DNA of 64,000 bases from NCBI RefSeq assembly GCF_042186555.1, contig NC_133333.1, positions 217,427,022 through 217,491,021 of the forward strand, written 5' to 3'. How positions within the stretch are numbered: position 1 is the first letter of the stretch; each line of letters begins with the position of its first letter. The position numbers and the translations under genes are program-made. The notes under the pieces were generated by a model. The model worked only from the letters and a program-made list of their open reading frames with translations. It searched no databases and had not been told where the DNA came from. The DNA comes from Aquarana catesbeiana. Lineage: Eukaryota > Chordata > Amphibia > Anura > Ranidae. Shown here one piece after another: positions 60,636 to 64,000 of this stretch.

Positions 60636-62374
60636 GTGAACTAACACTTTCATTTTCAGCATTTAGCATTCTTCAATCACTTTTTCAATAAAATGATCCC
60701 CAGTGCTCCTGCAATGGAGGTCTATGTTTAGACCTTTAGTCTATGTCTATGTATGTCTATGTTCAGGCACGTTCTGTTATAGGGTGACAATGTCACTGTC
60801 TCTTATTTCCAGTCCTGTCTTATCACCCTGTTGCATAAGCCTCTGGTGGAGACTACAAGCAACTGTGCCAACAAACATGGCCCCGACATGGTTACAATTG
60901 GAAAGCCTTTCCAGGGCAATCATGTACTCCAGCAACGCTGGAGTGACTGTATGTAGACAGGAGGCAGTTGGACCAAAAATAATAAAGCCGAAGACCCCAG
61001 AGCATCAAACAAGGGACCTCTAAGACTTGGGTTGGTGCACACATTTTAGGGTTGCTCATTGGGTGTAATCATTTAAGTCTAAGATTACAATGGTGTATAA
61101 TTCTCAAACAATGTAAATTGTGCTTGAAATCAACTACTGTTCCTCATGTGATTTTTGTCTCCTAGGTTCCTGTGGATGGAAATTGGGGGACTTGGGGTTC
61201 CTGGGGCGAATGCTCACGGAGCTGTGGAGGAGGAGTACGTTTTTCCTATCGAGAATGTAACAATCCAGAACCTGAGAATGGTGGCAAGTACTGCCAAGGC
61301 CAGAGAGCCATCTATGAGTCATGCAACACCCAGGAGTGCCCCTTGCAGGGTAGGTATATTCCCATCAACCAGCTTTCTCCTGACTCAATACCCTGAAGCA
61401 CAAGTAAATCCTAAACTGATCATTTTGTATCTTGTCATAGACTGTACCTATCTGGTGTGTGTTTTTTTTTTTAAATTCCTCAACAGTTACTTTTTTGACT
61501 GTAGAAGTCCTCTTCTGGTCTCTGTGCTCACACAGTACCTGCAGATGCATCTCCAATGATGTCAAAATCCCACTATGCCATGAGCCTTGTGGACCCCGAG
61601 CTGTTTTGGAACACTGGTATCAGCTTGTAGTCCACAGGGCGTGCAAGTCCTAGGGTGACAACATTGCTCGTGTTTAGGGAGCTGTTCAGGGTGTTGTCAC
61701 CTCTAGGCCTCTGGCAGGATCACCTGGTAAAAAAAGTAAGACATTTTTAAACAGAGGAGGCAATAGTTACGTGGCTGGAACAATGTTTACTACTATCTTA
61801 TTAATTTTAGTTATACTCTTGTTAGGTGTAGAATAGAAGTTCCCCATACAGTATGACTCACTCACTAAGAGAGGGGGATTGCAAACAATGACTGTAGAAT
61901 ACCCTCTAGAATACAGTGTAATAAGTAGAAAATTCCCTGGAAAGTCCAGGAAAAGTTACTACTCCTGGAAATAATTTACAATATACTGTAAACGTGTAGG
62001 CAAGCCGGGACCAGCTTGGCTTTCCAAGCATTTAGAGTGTCTCATCTAAATCACAAGGTACAGAGTGTACGGTACAAAGTGATTTCATACTGCTGGCAGA
62101 CACATTCACATTCCCCTCTTCCTGCACATACCTGCATGGGTTCCAGTCCCAGTCTGGTTTTCCCTGGATTCTCCTCACCTGTGTTATATTGTGTTTTGCA
62201 GAGAAGAGTTTCCGGGAGGTGCAGTGTGAGAAGTACAATGCCTATAACTACACAAACAGACATGGAAACCTCATTGAGTGGATCCCTAAGTACTCAGGTG
62301 TCTACCCCCGGGACCGATGCAAGCTCATGTGCAGGGCACGTGGGGGCAGCGAATTCAACGTTTTCCAACCTAAG
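27068..62374 (+). CDS. ADAMTS8: ADAMTS8, secreted metalloprotease with thrombospondin repeats (exons 1-7, 3' end outside)
   Basis: Seven exons joined as 27068-27841, 43023-43259, 46608-46740, 52731-52898, 59421-59719, 61166-61349, 62202-62374 give 656 codons in one frame. Order: signal peptide (1-20), prodomain to the furin site RQRR (228-231), catalytic domain (232 to about 438), disintegrin-like domain (about 439-540), first thrombospondin repeat (about 541-597), start of the cysteine-rich region (598-656). The family acts outside the cell on proteoglycans; ADAMTS8 is also reported as anti-angiogenic. I chose ADAMTS8 over ADAMTS1, 4, 5 and 15 because RIYKHPS, EVSDNGGLTLRNFC, DRHPEHYDTAIL, GVADIGT and EKYNAYNYT follow ADAMTS8 as I know it. 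The human protein is about 890 residues, so roughly a quarter is missing here, beyond the window. Introns are 15181, 3348, 5990, 6522, 1446, 852 and more than 1626 bp. Confidence 0.93.
28285..28370. repeat. MITE fragment, 'cttactaaaactgg' family
   Basis: Contains cttactaaaactggtgcaca, atctggtgcagctgtgcata and taaccaatcagcttccaggt, all shared with the fuller copy at 38590-38755. Only one end is present. Confidence 0.65.
29880..30330. repeat. Possible dispersed repeat starting ttaaagtggatgtaaagcc
   Basis: The start ttaaagtggatgtaaagcc resembles the TTAA-bounded ends at 32419 and 62990. It contains a GC-richer middle (gtgggcgggtctgttgtctg). The right end is unclear. Confidence 0.4.
30660..31270. 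repeat. Old element with degenerate tandem repeat
   Basis: Starts around gggttcctccacagattgct aggggttcc and ends near gaggttcctagtggtta. Between 30770 and 30990 imperfect copies of about 33 bp (cactgatc.ccaatgtaaggg) recur. Layout resembles the hAT-like element at 3314-5385, which also carries a tandem-repeat core, but no target duplication was found. Confidence 0.45.
32245..32331. repeat. (TA)n microsatellite
   Basis: About 87 bp of TA dinucleotide after a poly(A) run, followed by AATA-type repeats to 32390. The Ile/Tyr frame across it is an artefact. Confidence 0.95.
32419..32881. repeat. TTAA-bounded MITE with aaagcggagttccaccca ends
   Basis: The left end ttaaagcagagttccaccca pairs with tgggtggaactccgctttaa at the right; one mismatch over 20 bp. 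TTAA at both edges suggests a piggyBac-type target. The GC-rich interior holds long open frames without domains. Confidence 0.8.
32938..32962. repeat. (TTA)n microsatellite
   Basis: gttattattattattattatt; about eight ATT units. Confidence 0.9.
33058..33501. repeat. Possible MITE with 'gttcacactt' ends
   Basis: gggtttgttcacacttgact at the left and caatgtgaacttagc at the right form a weak inverted repeat of the TTCACAC type seen at 8434 and 38388. The interior has several 'acgctcc'/'gagcgtt' words in both directions. Confidence 0.5.
33502..34045. other. No recognised feature
   Basis: Part of intron 1; the open frame on the minus strand at 33858-33586 has no domain. Confidence 0.4.
34046..34712. 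repeat. Element with 'caggcccgtcgcgac'/'caaacggccctgg' ends
   Basis: The left end has caggcccgtcgcgacaggac followed by ttggggccccgag; the right end has gggggcccccaaattccttc and aaacggccctgg, giving a loose inverted pair (CAGGGCCG; GGGGCCCC). GC-rich interior then a perfect hairpin at 34543-34607. Class unclear, possibly hAT. Confidence 0.5.
34543..34607. repeat. Perfect 30-bp hairpin with 5-nt loop
   Basis: 34543-34572 (tttacaaagcagagaaaaga ctctacagta) is exactly complementary to 34578-34607; loop cactc. It lies inside the element at 34046-34712. The perfect match suggests a young inverted duplication. Confidence 0.95.
35622..36235. repeat. Element with 'cagggctactgtt'/'ccgcagccctg' ends
   Basis: The left end ccagggctactgttagaaat pairs loosely with tatccgcagccctgcac at the right. 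It contains gtgcctgggccccccttttg and aactgatgggtccggcccag. A shorter relative lies at 54040-54135 with nearly the same words, which supports a dispersed family. Confidence 0.6.
36295..37400 (-). mobile_element. L1-type LINE, 5'-truncated, ORF2 C-terminus and 3' end
   Basis: Read on the minus strand, one frame near 37215-37080 gives SSLCFWGCSQEGTMAHI, a stop, then WSCPKVCRLWVRVYALLRNI. This is the Cys-rich C-terminal motif of L1 ORF2 (C..C....GT..HMWW.CP), with the first Trp codon TGG changed to TAG. Further on come HTSIKRDPYEALL and the frame with LFTATKLTIARAWKTP, typical of L1. The 3' end runs into an A/T-rich terminus near 36300. The endonuclease and reverse transcriptase core are missing. 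Confidence 0.8.
37522..37941. mobile_element. GTACACAC-family MITE, copy 3
   Basis: Left end catgtacacacgagcggact, right end gcttgtgtgtacgcggcatta. Interior words gtccgacgga and aacatgttt tatttctag are shared with copies 2 and 5 (62428-62868). Subfamily with CCGAC-rich arms. Confidence 0.85.
38388..38771. repeat. MITE with 'agggttcacaccag' ends carrying a nested MITE
   Basis: The left end ttagggttcacaccagatgc pairs with ctggtgtgaaagagccctta at the right. A different element (38590-38755) fills its right half, so the outer one is older. Confidence 0.7.
38590..38755. repeat. Nested MITE, 'gatttactaaaactgg' family
   Basis: gatttactaaaactggagag, tgcaaaatctggtgcagctt and the reverse-direction agctgcaccagattctgagt show a foldback layout (left and right halves complementary). 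Related partial copy at 28285. Confidence 0.7.
39677..40107. mobile_element. GTACACAC-family MITE, copy 4
   Basis: TA-atgccctgtacacacgatag at the left, ctatcgtgtgtacagggcat-TA at the right. The outer 25 bp are a perfect inverted repeat. The interior matches the copy at 24243 (ccgacaacaaaat, cacgcatgctcggaat, ttttacgtcaccgcgtt) so it belongs to the same subfamily as the palindrome copies. Confidence 0.9.
40131..40368. repeat. Possible MITE with 'cctgttcacacc' ends
   Basis: gtgcctgttcacacctccat at the left against ggtggtgtaaacaagcccta at the right; loosely inverted. Belongs to the TTCACACC/TTTCACAC end group. Confidence 0.5.
41275..41335. repeat. C run and T-rich low-complexity stretch
   Basis: ccccccccccc followed by TTTA-type repeats. 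Confidence 0.8.
42405..42715 (+). pseudogene. Tc1-like transposase 3' fragment, very decayed
   Basis: gtttggtgaggaggagctca, tagaaccctgacctcaaa, cacctttggaatcagtgcc, aggcctcacaaatactcttt and ctgttataactgcaaagggg follow the same order as the C-terminal part of the Tc1 derivative at 25170-25440. No open frame survives. It is an older relative and lies 300 bp before exon 2. Confidence 0.75.
43023..43259 (+). CDS. ADAMTS8: ADAMTS8 exon 2: catalytic domain, first half
   Basis: 79 codons (residues 259-337), phase 0 at both ends: acceptor cccttctAG|CTCCAT, donor CGGCAG|GTATGT. Sequence LHLLTLMSVASRIYKHPSLK then NSVNLVVVNILVVDGDAGPE and VSDNGGLTLRNFCRWQQKYN, DRHPEHYDTAILITRQ. This is the reprolysin-type beta strand and helix core, with Asp and Glu residues that bind structural calcium in the family. 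The match to human ADAMTS8 as I recall it is high and has no gaps. Confidence 0.95.
43752..44168. repeat. Diverged GTACACAC-type MITE
   Basis: The left end cctcgtacacacgatgagaa pairs with tgatcgtgtatataaggcct at the right. The interior shares little with the ATGCC copies, so it is a related but distinct family with GCCT rather than ATGCC ends. Confidence 0.6.
44163..44668. repeat. Inverted-repeat element with 'aaggcctcatgtacac' ends and a TA run
   Basis: The left end aaggcctcatgtacactgct pairs with cccgtgtacatgaagcctta. Inner words aaacgcttcta occur in both directions around an A run, a (TA)n stretch at 44463-44506 and a T run, so the whole unit can fold as one stem. Confidence 0.75.
44973..46175. 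repeat. Composite inverted-repeat element with two pairs of arms
   Basis: The outer arms are 44973-45083 and 46059-46175 (caatacacttaagtgcaaaa against tgcacttgagtgtattgtga). The inner arms are 45292-45372 and 45690-45770 (cagcacagctttttccagtg against aacactggaaaaggctgtgc). The central part has gacgaaacgaaacgcgtcag (45402-45421). No coding domain in the frame at 45624-45917. The layout resembles 15187-17914 and 56234-56508. Confidence 0.75.
46608..46740 (+). CDS. ADAMTS8: ADAMTS8 exon 3: catalytic domain up to the zinc-binding His-Glu
   Basis: 133 bases, phase 0 in and 1 out. Residues 338-381 (DFCGHESCDTLGVADIGTVC to AHEL) plus the first base of codon 382. It contains H379 and E380, the first zinc ligand and the catalytic base. 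The donor is CTTG|GTAAAT. The acceptor ttttttgtcAG|GACTTT is preceded by a T-rich tract. The Cys residues (C340, C345, C357, C363) match the ADAMTS8 pattern. Confidence 0.95.
47304..47790. repeat. Dispersed 'gggaaatc...gttttggct' repeat split by a hAT MITE
   Basis: The left part (47304-47562) has ggggaaatcttcaaatgggg, gttgtgtctttagggcaggg and gaaggggaaatcacccc; it resumes at 47746 with ctatccaaaagtgagaaaaa gttttggct. Relatives: 18001-18640 (ctaccaaaagttaagaaaag ttttggct) and 63500-63780. Confidence 0.65.
47563..47745. mobile_element. hAT-type MITE with target duplication
   Basis: 183 bp. The left end cggtggttctcaacctgtcc pairs with the right end ggggttgagaaccactt. The direct repeat cctacac lies on both sides (47556-47562 and 47746-47752), consistent with the 8-bp duplication typical of hAT. 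The word caggccatgttt and its complement aaacatggcctg sit inside the arms. Confidence 0.85.
48770..50138. repeat. Large dispersed repeat with a foldback core
   Basis: The right end is ccgaacaggggagtgttcgg cccatcccta, which looks like the terminus of a known type of frog repeat (recalled only). The left end was not found. It includes the foldback at 49046-49834. Open frames on both strands inside it are symmetry artefacts. Confidence 0.55.
49046..49834. repeat. Foldback with about 395-bp arms and almost no loop
   Basis: 49046-49440 is the reverse complement of 49441-49834 with scattered mismatches. Matching landmarks: gaatgggtatcgggtacatt / gtaccggatacccattc; caccaaaaaaagtgtcaaaa / ttttgacacttttttggtg; tcctctctgctttcacatg / gtcaaagcagagagga; ggcaaggggcggggccac / gtggcccggcccttgcc. 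The midpoint is at ctgacatgaggtcatgtgaa. Confidence 0.9.
52731..52898 (+). CDS. ADAMTS8: ADAMTS8 exon 4: zinc-binding helix end and Met-turn
   Basis: 168 bases, phase 1 in and 1 out. Codon 382 forms from G (exon 3) and CT (exon 4), i.e. Ala, giving H379-E-L-A-H383-VLSIP-H389-D. The three His and Glu380 of the reprolysin zinc site are intact. GHHLMAPLF supplies the Met-turn (M408). It continues LNKSMPWSPCSAMHLTDFFE then SGHG. NKS is a possible N-glycosylation site. Acceptor ctttctccAG|CTCACG; donor CCATG|GTAAGA. The family norm at residue 382 is Gly (see findings). Confidence 0.95.
54035..54140. repeat. Fragment of the 'cctgggcccccctttt' family
   Basis: aagacagtacagctggtctt, gtgcctgggccccccttttg, aactgatggggccctggccc and cagcagccctgcata also occur at 36150-36255 in the same order. 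It is a truncated copy of that element. Confidence 0.75.
54571..54920. repeat. Element with 'agctcccaactgtcc'/'agttgggaggtt' ends
   Basis: The left end tagctcccaactgtccctga pairs with aaaaagttgggaggtt. A short 'tgtccctgattt' tandem occurs at 54585-54640. Class unclear. Confidence 0.55.
55285..55848. repeat. Outer inverted-repeat element with 43-bp ends
   Basis: The left end agggttgccacctcatccct...gaacacatattaatta pairs with taattcatatgtgttcgggt...gaggtggcaactct; only about two mismatches over 43 bp. TA flanks both sides. Just inside the left end, cacaggttctgtggctgatt (55329) and attagccacagaacccgtgt (55388) form another hairpin. A second element (55407-55803) is inserted next to it. Confidence 0.85.
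55407..55803. repeat. MITE made of six consecutive hairpins
   Basis: The ends are gggctctttcacacggggca and ctgtgtgaaagaggcc. Between them lie hairpins at 55465-55500, 55508-55550, 55576-55615, 55621-55667, 55681-55712 and 55734-55779, each with 12-18-bp stems (e.g. ggatgtcagcgg / ccgctgacatcc; tatgtccgtttttcatcc / ggatgaaaaacggacata). GC-rich with many CpG-containing CGGA words. No coding. Confidence 0.9.
56234..56508. repeat. Inverted-repeat element with a 'ctgatgaagggcc' spacer
   Basis: The left arm 56234-56320 (cttgtaaaatccacagtcag...) pairs with the right arm 56421-56508 (...gactgtgaattttacaag). The 100-bp spacer has ctctgatgaagggcctgtgg and cccctgaactgc. Same layout as the composites at 15187 and 44973. 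Confidence 0.75.
56940..57490. repeat. Minisatellite, 37-bp unit
   Basis: About 14 copies of a unit like gatgtctgtatggtgtgagg followed by aggagattggggtgta. Counting two neighbouring copies (at 57132 and 57169) gives 37 bp. Because 37 is 1 mod 3 and the complement of the unit is stop-free in all frames, a 172-residue open frame runs along the minus strand with a Thr/Pro/Ser/His-rich pattern that repeats every three units. Not a gene. Confidence 0.9.
57690..58250. repeat. Minisatellite, about 15-18-bp unit
   Basis: Dozens of variable copies of cttacatcagagtccccc, interrupted by C runs. Period varies between copies. Confidence 0.85.
58685..58920. repeat. Possible dispersed repeat fragment
   Basis: aaatcccaataaaaggacct, caaacggagagggtgaatct ccctggggtaacacagcaat and attggctttagatactgt resemble, on the opposite strand in part, the repeat at 63500-63780 and its relatives. 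Boundaries are uncertain. Confidence 0.4.
59421..59719 (+). CDS. ADAMTS8: ADAMTS8 exon 5: disintegrin-like domain
   Basis: 299 bases, phase 1 in, 0 out (residues 438-537). DCLLDAPGRILDLPQDLPGT begins it, then YDLDNQCRQVFGKEFCHCPN, EDICAQLWCKIQEDQACHTK, NGSLPWADGTPCGDSRVCWE and GVCQEEEDVLKPK. Cys pattern and PWADGTPCG are typical of the ADAMTS disintegrin-like domain. An additional Cys (C477, codon TGT) stands where I recall Arg in human. NGS is a potential glycosylation site. Acceptor ATCGGCAG|GGGACT; donor CCAAAG|GTAATT. Confidence 0.95.
59720..61165. other. ADAMTS8 intron 5 (1.4 kb)
   Basis: GTAATT...CTCCTAG. Apart from the AAT microsatellite I recognise nothing. Confidence 0.85.
60604..60635. 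repeat. (AAT)n microsatellite
   Basis: About ten AAT units after a T run. Confidence 0.9.
61166..61349 (+). CDS. ADAMTS8: ADAMTS8 exon 6: first thrombospondin type 1 repeat
   Basis: 184 bases, phase 0 in, 1 out (residues 538-598 plus the first base of codon 599). NWGTWGSWGECSRSCGGGVR carries the WxxWxxW run (W544, W547, W550; C-mannosylation sites in the family) and CSRSCG (O-fucosylation consensus CSx(S/T)CG). Then FSYRECNNPEPENGGKYCQG and QRAIYESCNTQECPLQ, the full six-Cys pattern. Acceptor tttgtctcctAG|GTTCCT; donor GCAGG|GTAGGT. Confidence 0.95.
61350..62201. other. ADAMTS8 intron 6 (0.85 kb)
   Basis: GTAGGT...TTTTGCAG. Holds a small hairpin, ctagggtgacaaca (61651) against tgttgtcacctctagg (61692-61707), which belongs to the ctagggtgacaac family also seen near 3255 and 28210. 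Confidence 0.8.
62202..62374 (+). CDS. ADAMTS8: ADAMTS8 exon 7: start of the cysteine-rich region
   Basis: 173 bases, phase 1 in, 0 out (residues 599-656). EKSFREVQCEKYNAYNYTNR, HGNLIEWIPKYSGVYPRDRC, KLMCRARGGSEFNVFQPK. The conserved Cys of the ADAMTS cysteine-rich region and NYT (possible N-glycosylation) are present. Donor CCTAAG|GTGAGA. The next exon, expected to begin VxDGTxC, is not in the window. Confidence 0.95.
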
Positions 62375-62427
62375 GTGAGATTTTGTGAACTGCACTATCA
62401 TAAAGTGGGTCCTTTCTTTTCTCTGAC

Positions 62428-62868
62428 TAATGCCCTGTACACACGATTGGTTTTGCCGTCGGAATAAACTCTGAAGGTTTTTACGATGGAGTTCCGACGG
62501 AATTCCTCTCAAGCTGTCTTGCATACACACGGTCACACCAAATTCTGACTGTCCAGAACACGGTGACGTACAACACGTATGACGGGACTAGAAAACAGGA
62601 GTTCAATAGCCAGTAGCCAATAGCTTCCATCTTGTACTTGCTTCAGAGCATGCGTCGTTTTTGGTACGTCGGAACAGCATACAGACGAGCAGTTTTTCCA
62701 ATAGTAATTTGTTCCGTCGGAAAAATATTGAACATGTTCTCTATCTAAGTCCGTCTGAATTTTCGACAGAAAAAGTCCGATGGGGCATACACACAGTCGG
62801 AATATACAATGAAAAGCTCCCATCGGACTCTTTCTGTCAGAAATTCCGCTTGTGTGTACGCGGCATTA
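62428..62868. mobile_element. GTACACAC-family MITE, copy 5
   Basis: TA-atgccctgtacacacgattg at the left and gcttgtgtgtacgcggcat-TA at the right. It begins only 54 bp after the exon 7 donor. Interior words (gccagtagccaatagcttcc; tacgtcggaacagcatacag) group it with copies 2 and 3. Confidence 0.9.
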
Positions 62869-62989
62869 CAAGCTACTAATAACTGAATGATTACATGTTT
62901 CAAACCCACCATCACCTTTTTATTTCCCTCTTTTCCCTGATACCTGGCTTACAAACATGGTCATCTGTCCACAAACGATATTTGGAGAG

Positions 62990-63488
62990 TTAAAGGGGTT
63001 GTAAAAGTAAAAGATTTTTCACCTTAATGCATCCTATGCATTAAGGTGAAAAAACATCCGACAATACCGCCCCCCCCCGTTCTATTTACCTGACCCCTTG
63101 AAAGTCTTGCGCTCGCCCCCGACATCCTCTTCGCCACTCAGCCTGGCTGTTGATTGGCTAGAGTGGATGGATTGAAAGCAGCGCAGCCATTGGCTCGCGC
63201 TGCTGTAAATCATATCCAATGACGCGGTGGGCCGGGGGGGAGGGGCCGAATGATACAGTGAGCGGTGTGAGCTGGCTGTATCACAGGAGCGCGCCCGCAA
63301 GCACTCAACACCATGCGAGGGAGCTCGTATAAAAGTGTTGAGTCCTTGCGGGGGGGAGCCGAGACAGCCGCCGAGGGACCCCAGAAGACCAGGTTTGGGA
63401 CCACTCTGTGCAAAACGAGCTGCACAGTGGAGGCAAGTATAACATGTTTGTTATTTAAAAAAAAAAAATAGCTTTAGTGATCCTTTAA
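62990..63488. repeat. TTAA-bounded MITE with 'aaaggggttgtaaaag' end and a hairpin
   Basis: TTAA at 62990-62993 and 63485-63488, with ends ttaaaggggt and atcctttaa. Near the left end is a perfect 17-bp hairpin, 63015-63031 against 63037-63053 (tttttcaccttaatgca / tgcattaaggtgaaaaa; loop tccta). The GC-rich interior has open frames without domains. Confidence 0.75.
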
Positions 63489-63499
63489 AGTGTATCAAA

Positions 63500-63780
63500 A
63501 GGCAAAACTTTTTTTTAGTATTGGACGGAGTAGGAACAGGCTTGAATCTCTGTTTTATTGGTGTCTATATCCCTGCTGGGGAGATTTGCTCTCTCAAGTA
63601 ATATTACCAGGACTGAAAGTGATAGAAATATTTAATGACACAGTTGTCACCAGAACAGGAATAAAGGAGAAGTCTTCCAATGCAGACACCTATTCTGGTT
63701 CTAGAAGATTTCCCTCAGATTGGAAAGATTTCCTCTTACTTTCTGTTGTGTCTACAGGACAGGAAGTGAAGAAAAATGTC
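63500..63780. repeat. Dispersed 'gacaggaagt' repeat, uninterrupted copy
   Basis: ctattctggttctagaagat ttccctcagattggaaagat and tctacaggacaggaagtgaa match the left and right halves of the repeat at 18001-18600 without the MITE between them. Confidence 0.6.
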
Positions 63781-64000
63781 CCCAATGACACAAATGGCAA
63801 AAAACCCAACAGGGCTTCTACCCCTTCCCTACTCTCCAGAATGAAAATGATTTTGGTTCAGATATGCTAGTCCAGTTCTAGCCTAAGGGGTTCTTAGGCT
63901 AAGGGGTTCTATCTTTCTTTTTTTTTCTATTGAATAAAATAGGGAGGGATGGGGTCATCAATAGGGAGGGGATAAAGCCCTGAATAAGGAATGAATAGGG

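Larger units (their letters stand above)
62375..64000. other. ADAMTS8 intron 7, first 1.6 kb
   Basis: GTGAGA then repeats listed below; no further exon seen before the window end. 62870-62988 and 63790-64000 hold nothing I can name. Confidence 0.8.

Overview
This is a window of vertebrate nuclear DNA, most likely from a true frog (Ranidae or a close relative). The basis is one vertebrate gene with GT-AG introns, set in very repeat-rich DNA: Tc1-like transposons, hAT-like elements, L2 and L1 LINE fragments, a tRNA-headed SINE, and many copies of TA-flanked inverted-repeat elements whose ends read ATGCC...GTACACAC. From memory, elements with these ends are abundant in ranid assemblies. That species attribution is recalled knowledge plus inference, not a database result.

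The only real protein-coding gene I can support is ADAMTS8 (plus strand), a secreted zinc metalloprotease. Seven exons are present: 27068-27841, 43023-43259, 46608-46740, 52731-52898, 59421-59719, 61166-61349 and 62202-62374. All splice sites are GT-AG and all phases join cleanly, giving 1968 coding bases (656 codons). They encode the signal peptide, the prodomain with a furin site, the catalytic domain, the disintegrin-like domain, the first thrombospondin repeat and the start of the cysteine-rich region. The remaining 3' exons (rest of the cysteine-rich region, spacer, last thrombospondin repeat) lie beyond the window. Two residues stand out: Ala instead of Gly inside the zinc-binding helix (HELAH), encoded across the exon 3/exon 4 junction, and an extra cysteine (C477) in the disintegrin-like domain.

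Layout. 1-26500 is intergenic and almost wholly repeats: two TTAA-bounded elements in opposite orientation (1-796, 7889-9187), a hAT-like element carrying a nested Tc1 element (3314-5385), a second Tc1 element (13088-14697), L2 fragments (10.5-11.2 and 12.2-12.9 kb), a composite inverted-repeat region with a SINE (15.2-17.9 kb), and a strikingly complex palindromic nest (22.5-25.5 kb). A possible TATA box sits at 26600, followed by exon 1. 27842-64000 is the gene with large introns (15.2, 3.3, 6.0, 6.5, 1.4, 0.85 and more than 1.6 kb) full of the same repeat families, a 5'-truncated L1, a near-perfect 395-bp-arm foldback at 49.0-49.8 kb, a chain of six hairpins inside nested inverted-repeat elements at 55.3-55.8 kb, and two minisatellites at 57-58 kb.

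Nothing here resembles an operon, a defence system or a CRISPR array. The most interesting material is the architecture of the inverted-repeat elements. Several nested insertions supply their own empty-site comparison and so show target duplications directly. A recurring class has paired arms around a spacer holding a TGA(T/A)GAAG-like or ACGCGT motif. All repeat boundaries were read by eye and are approximate unless a target duplication is quoted.
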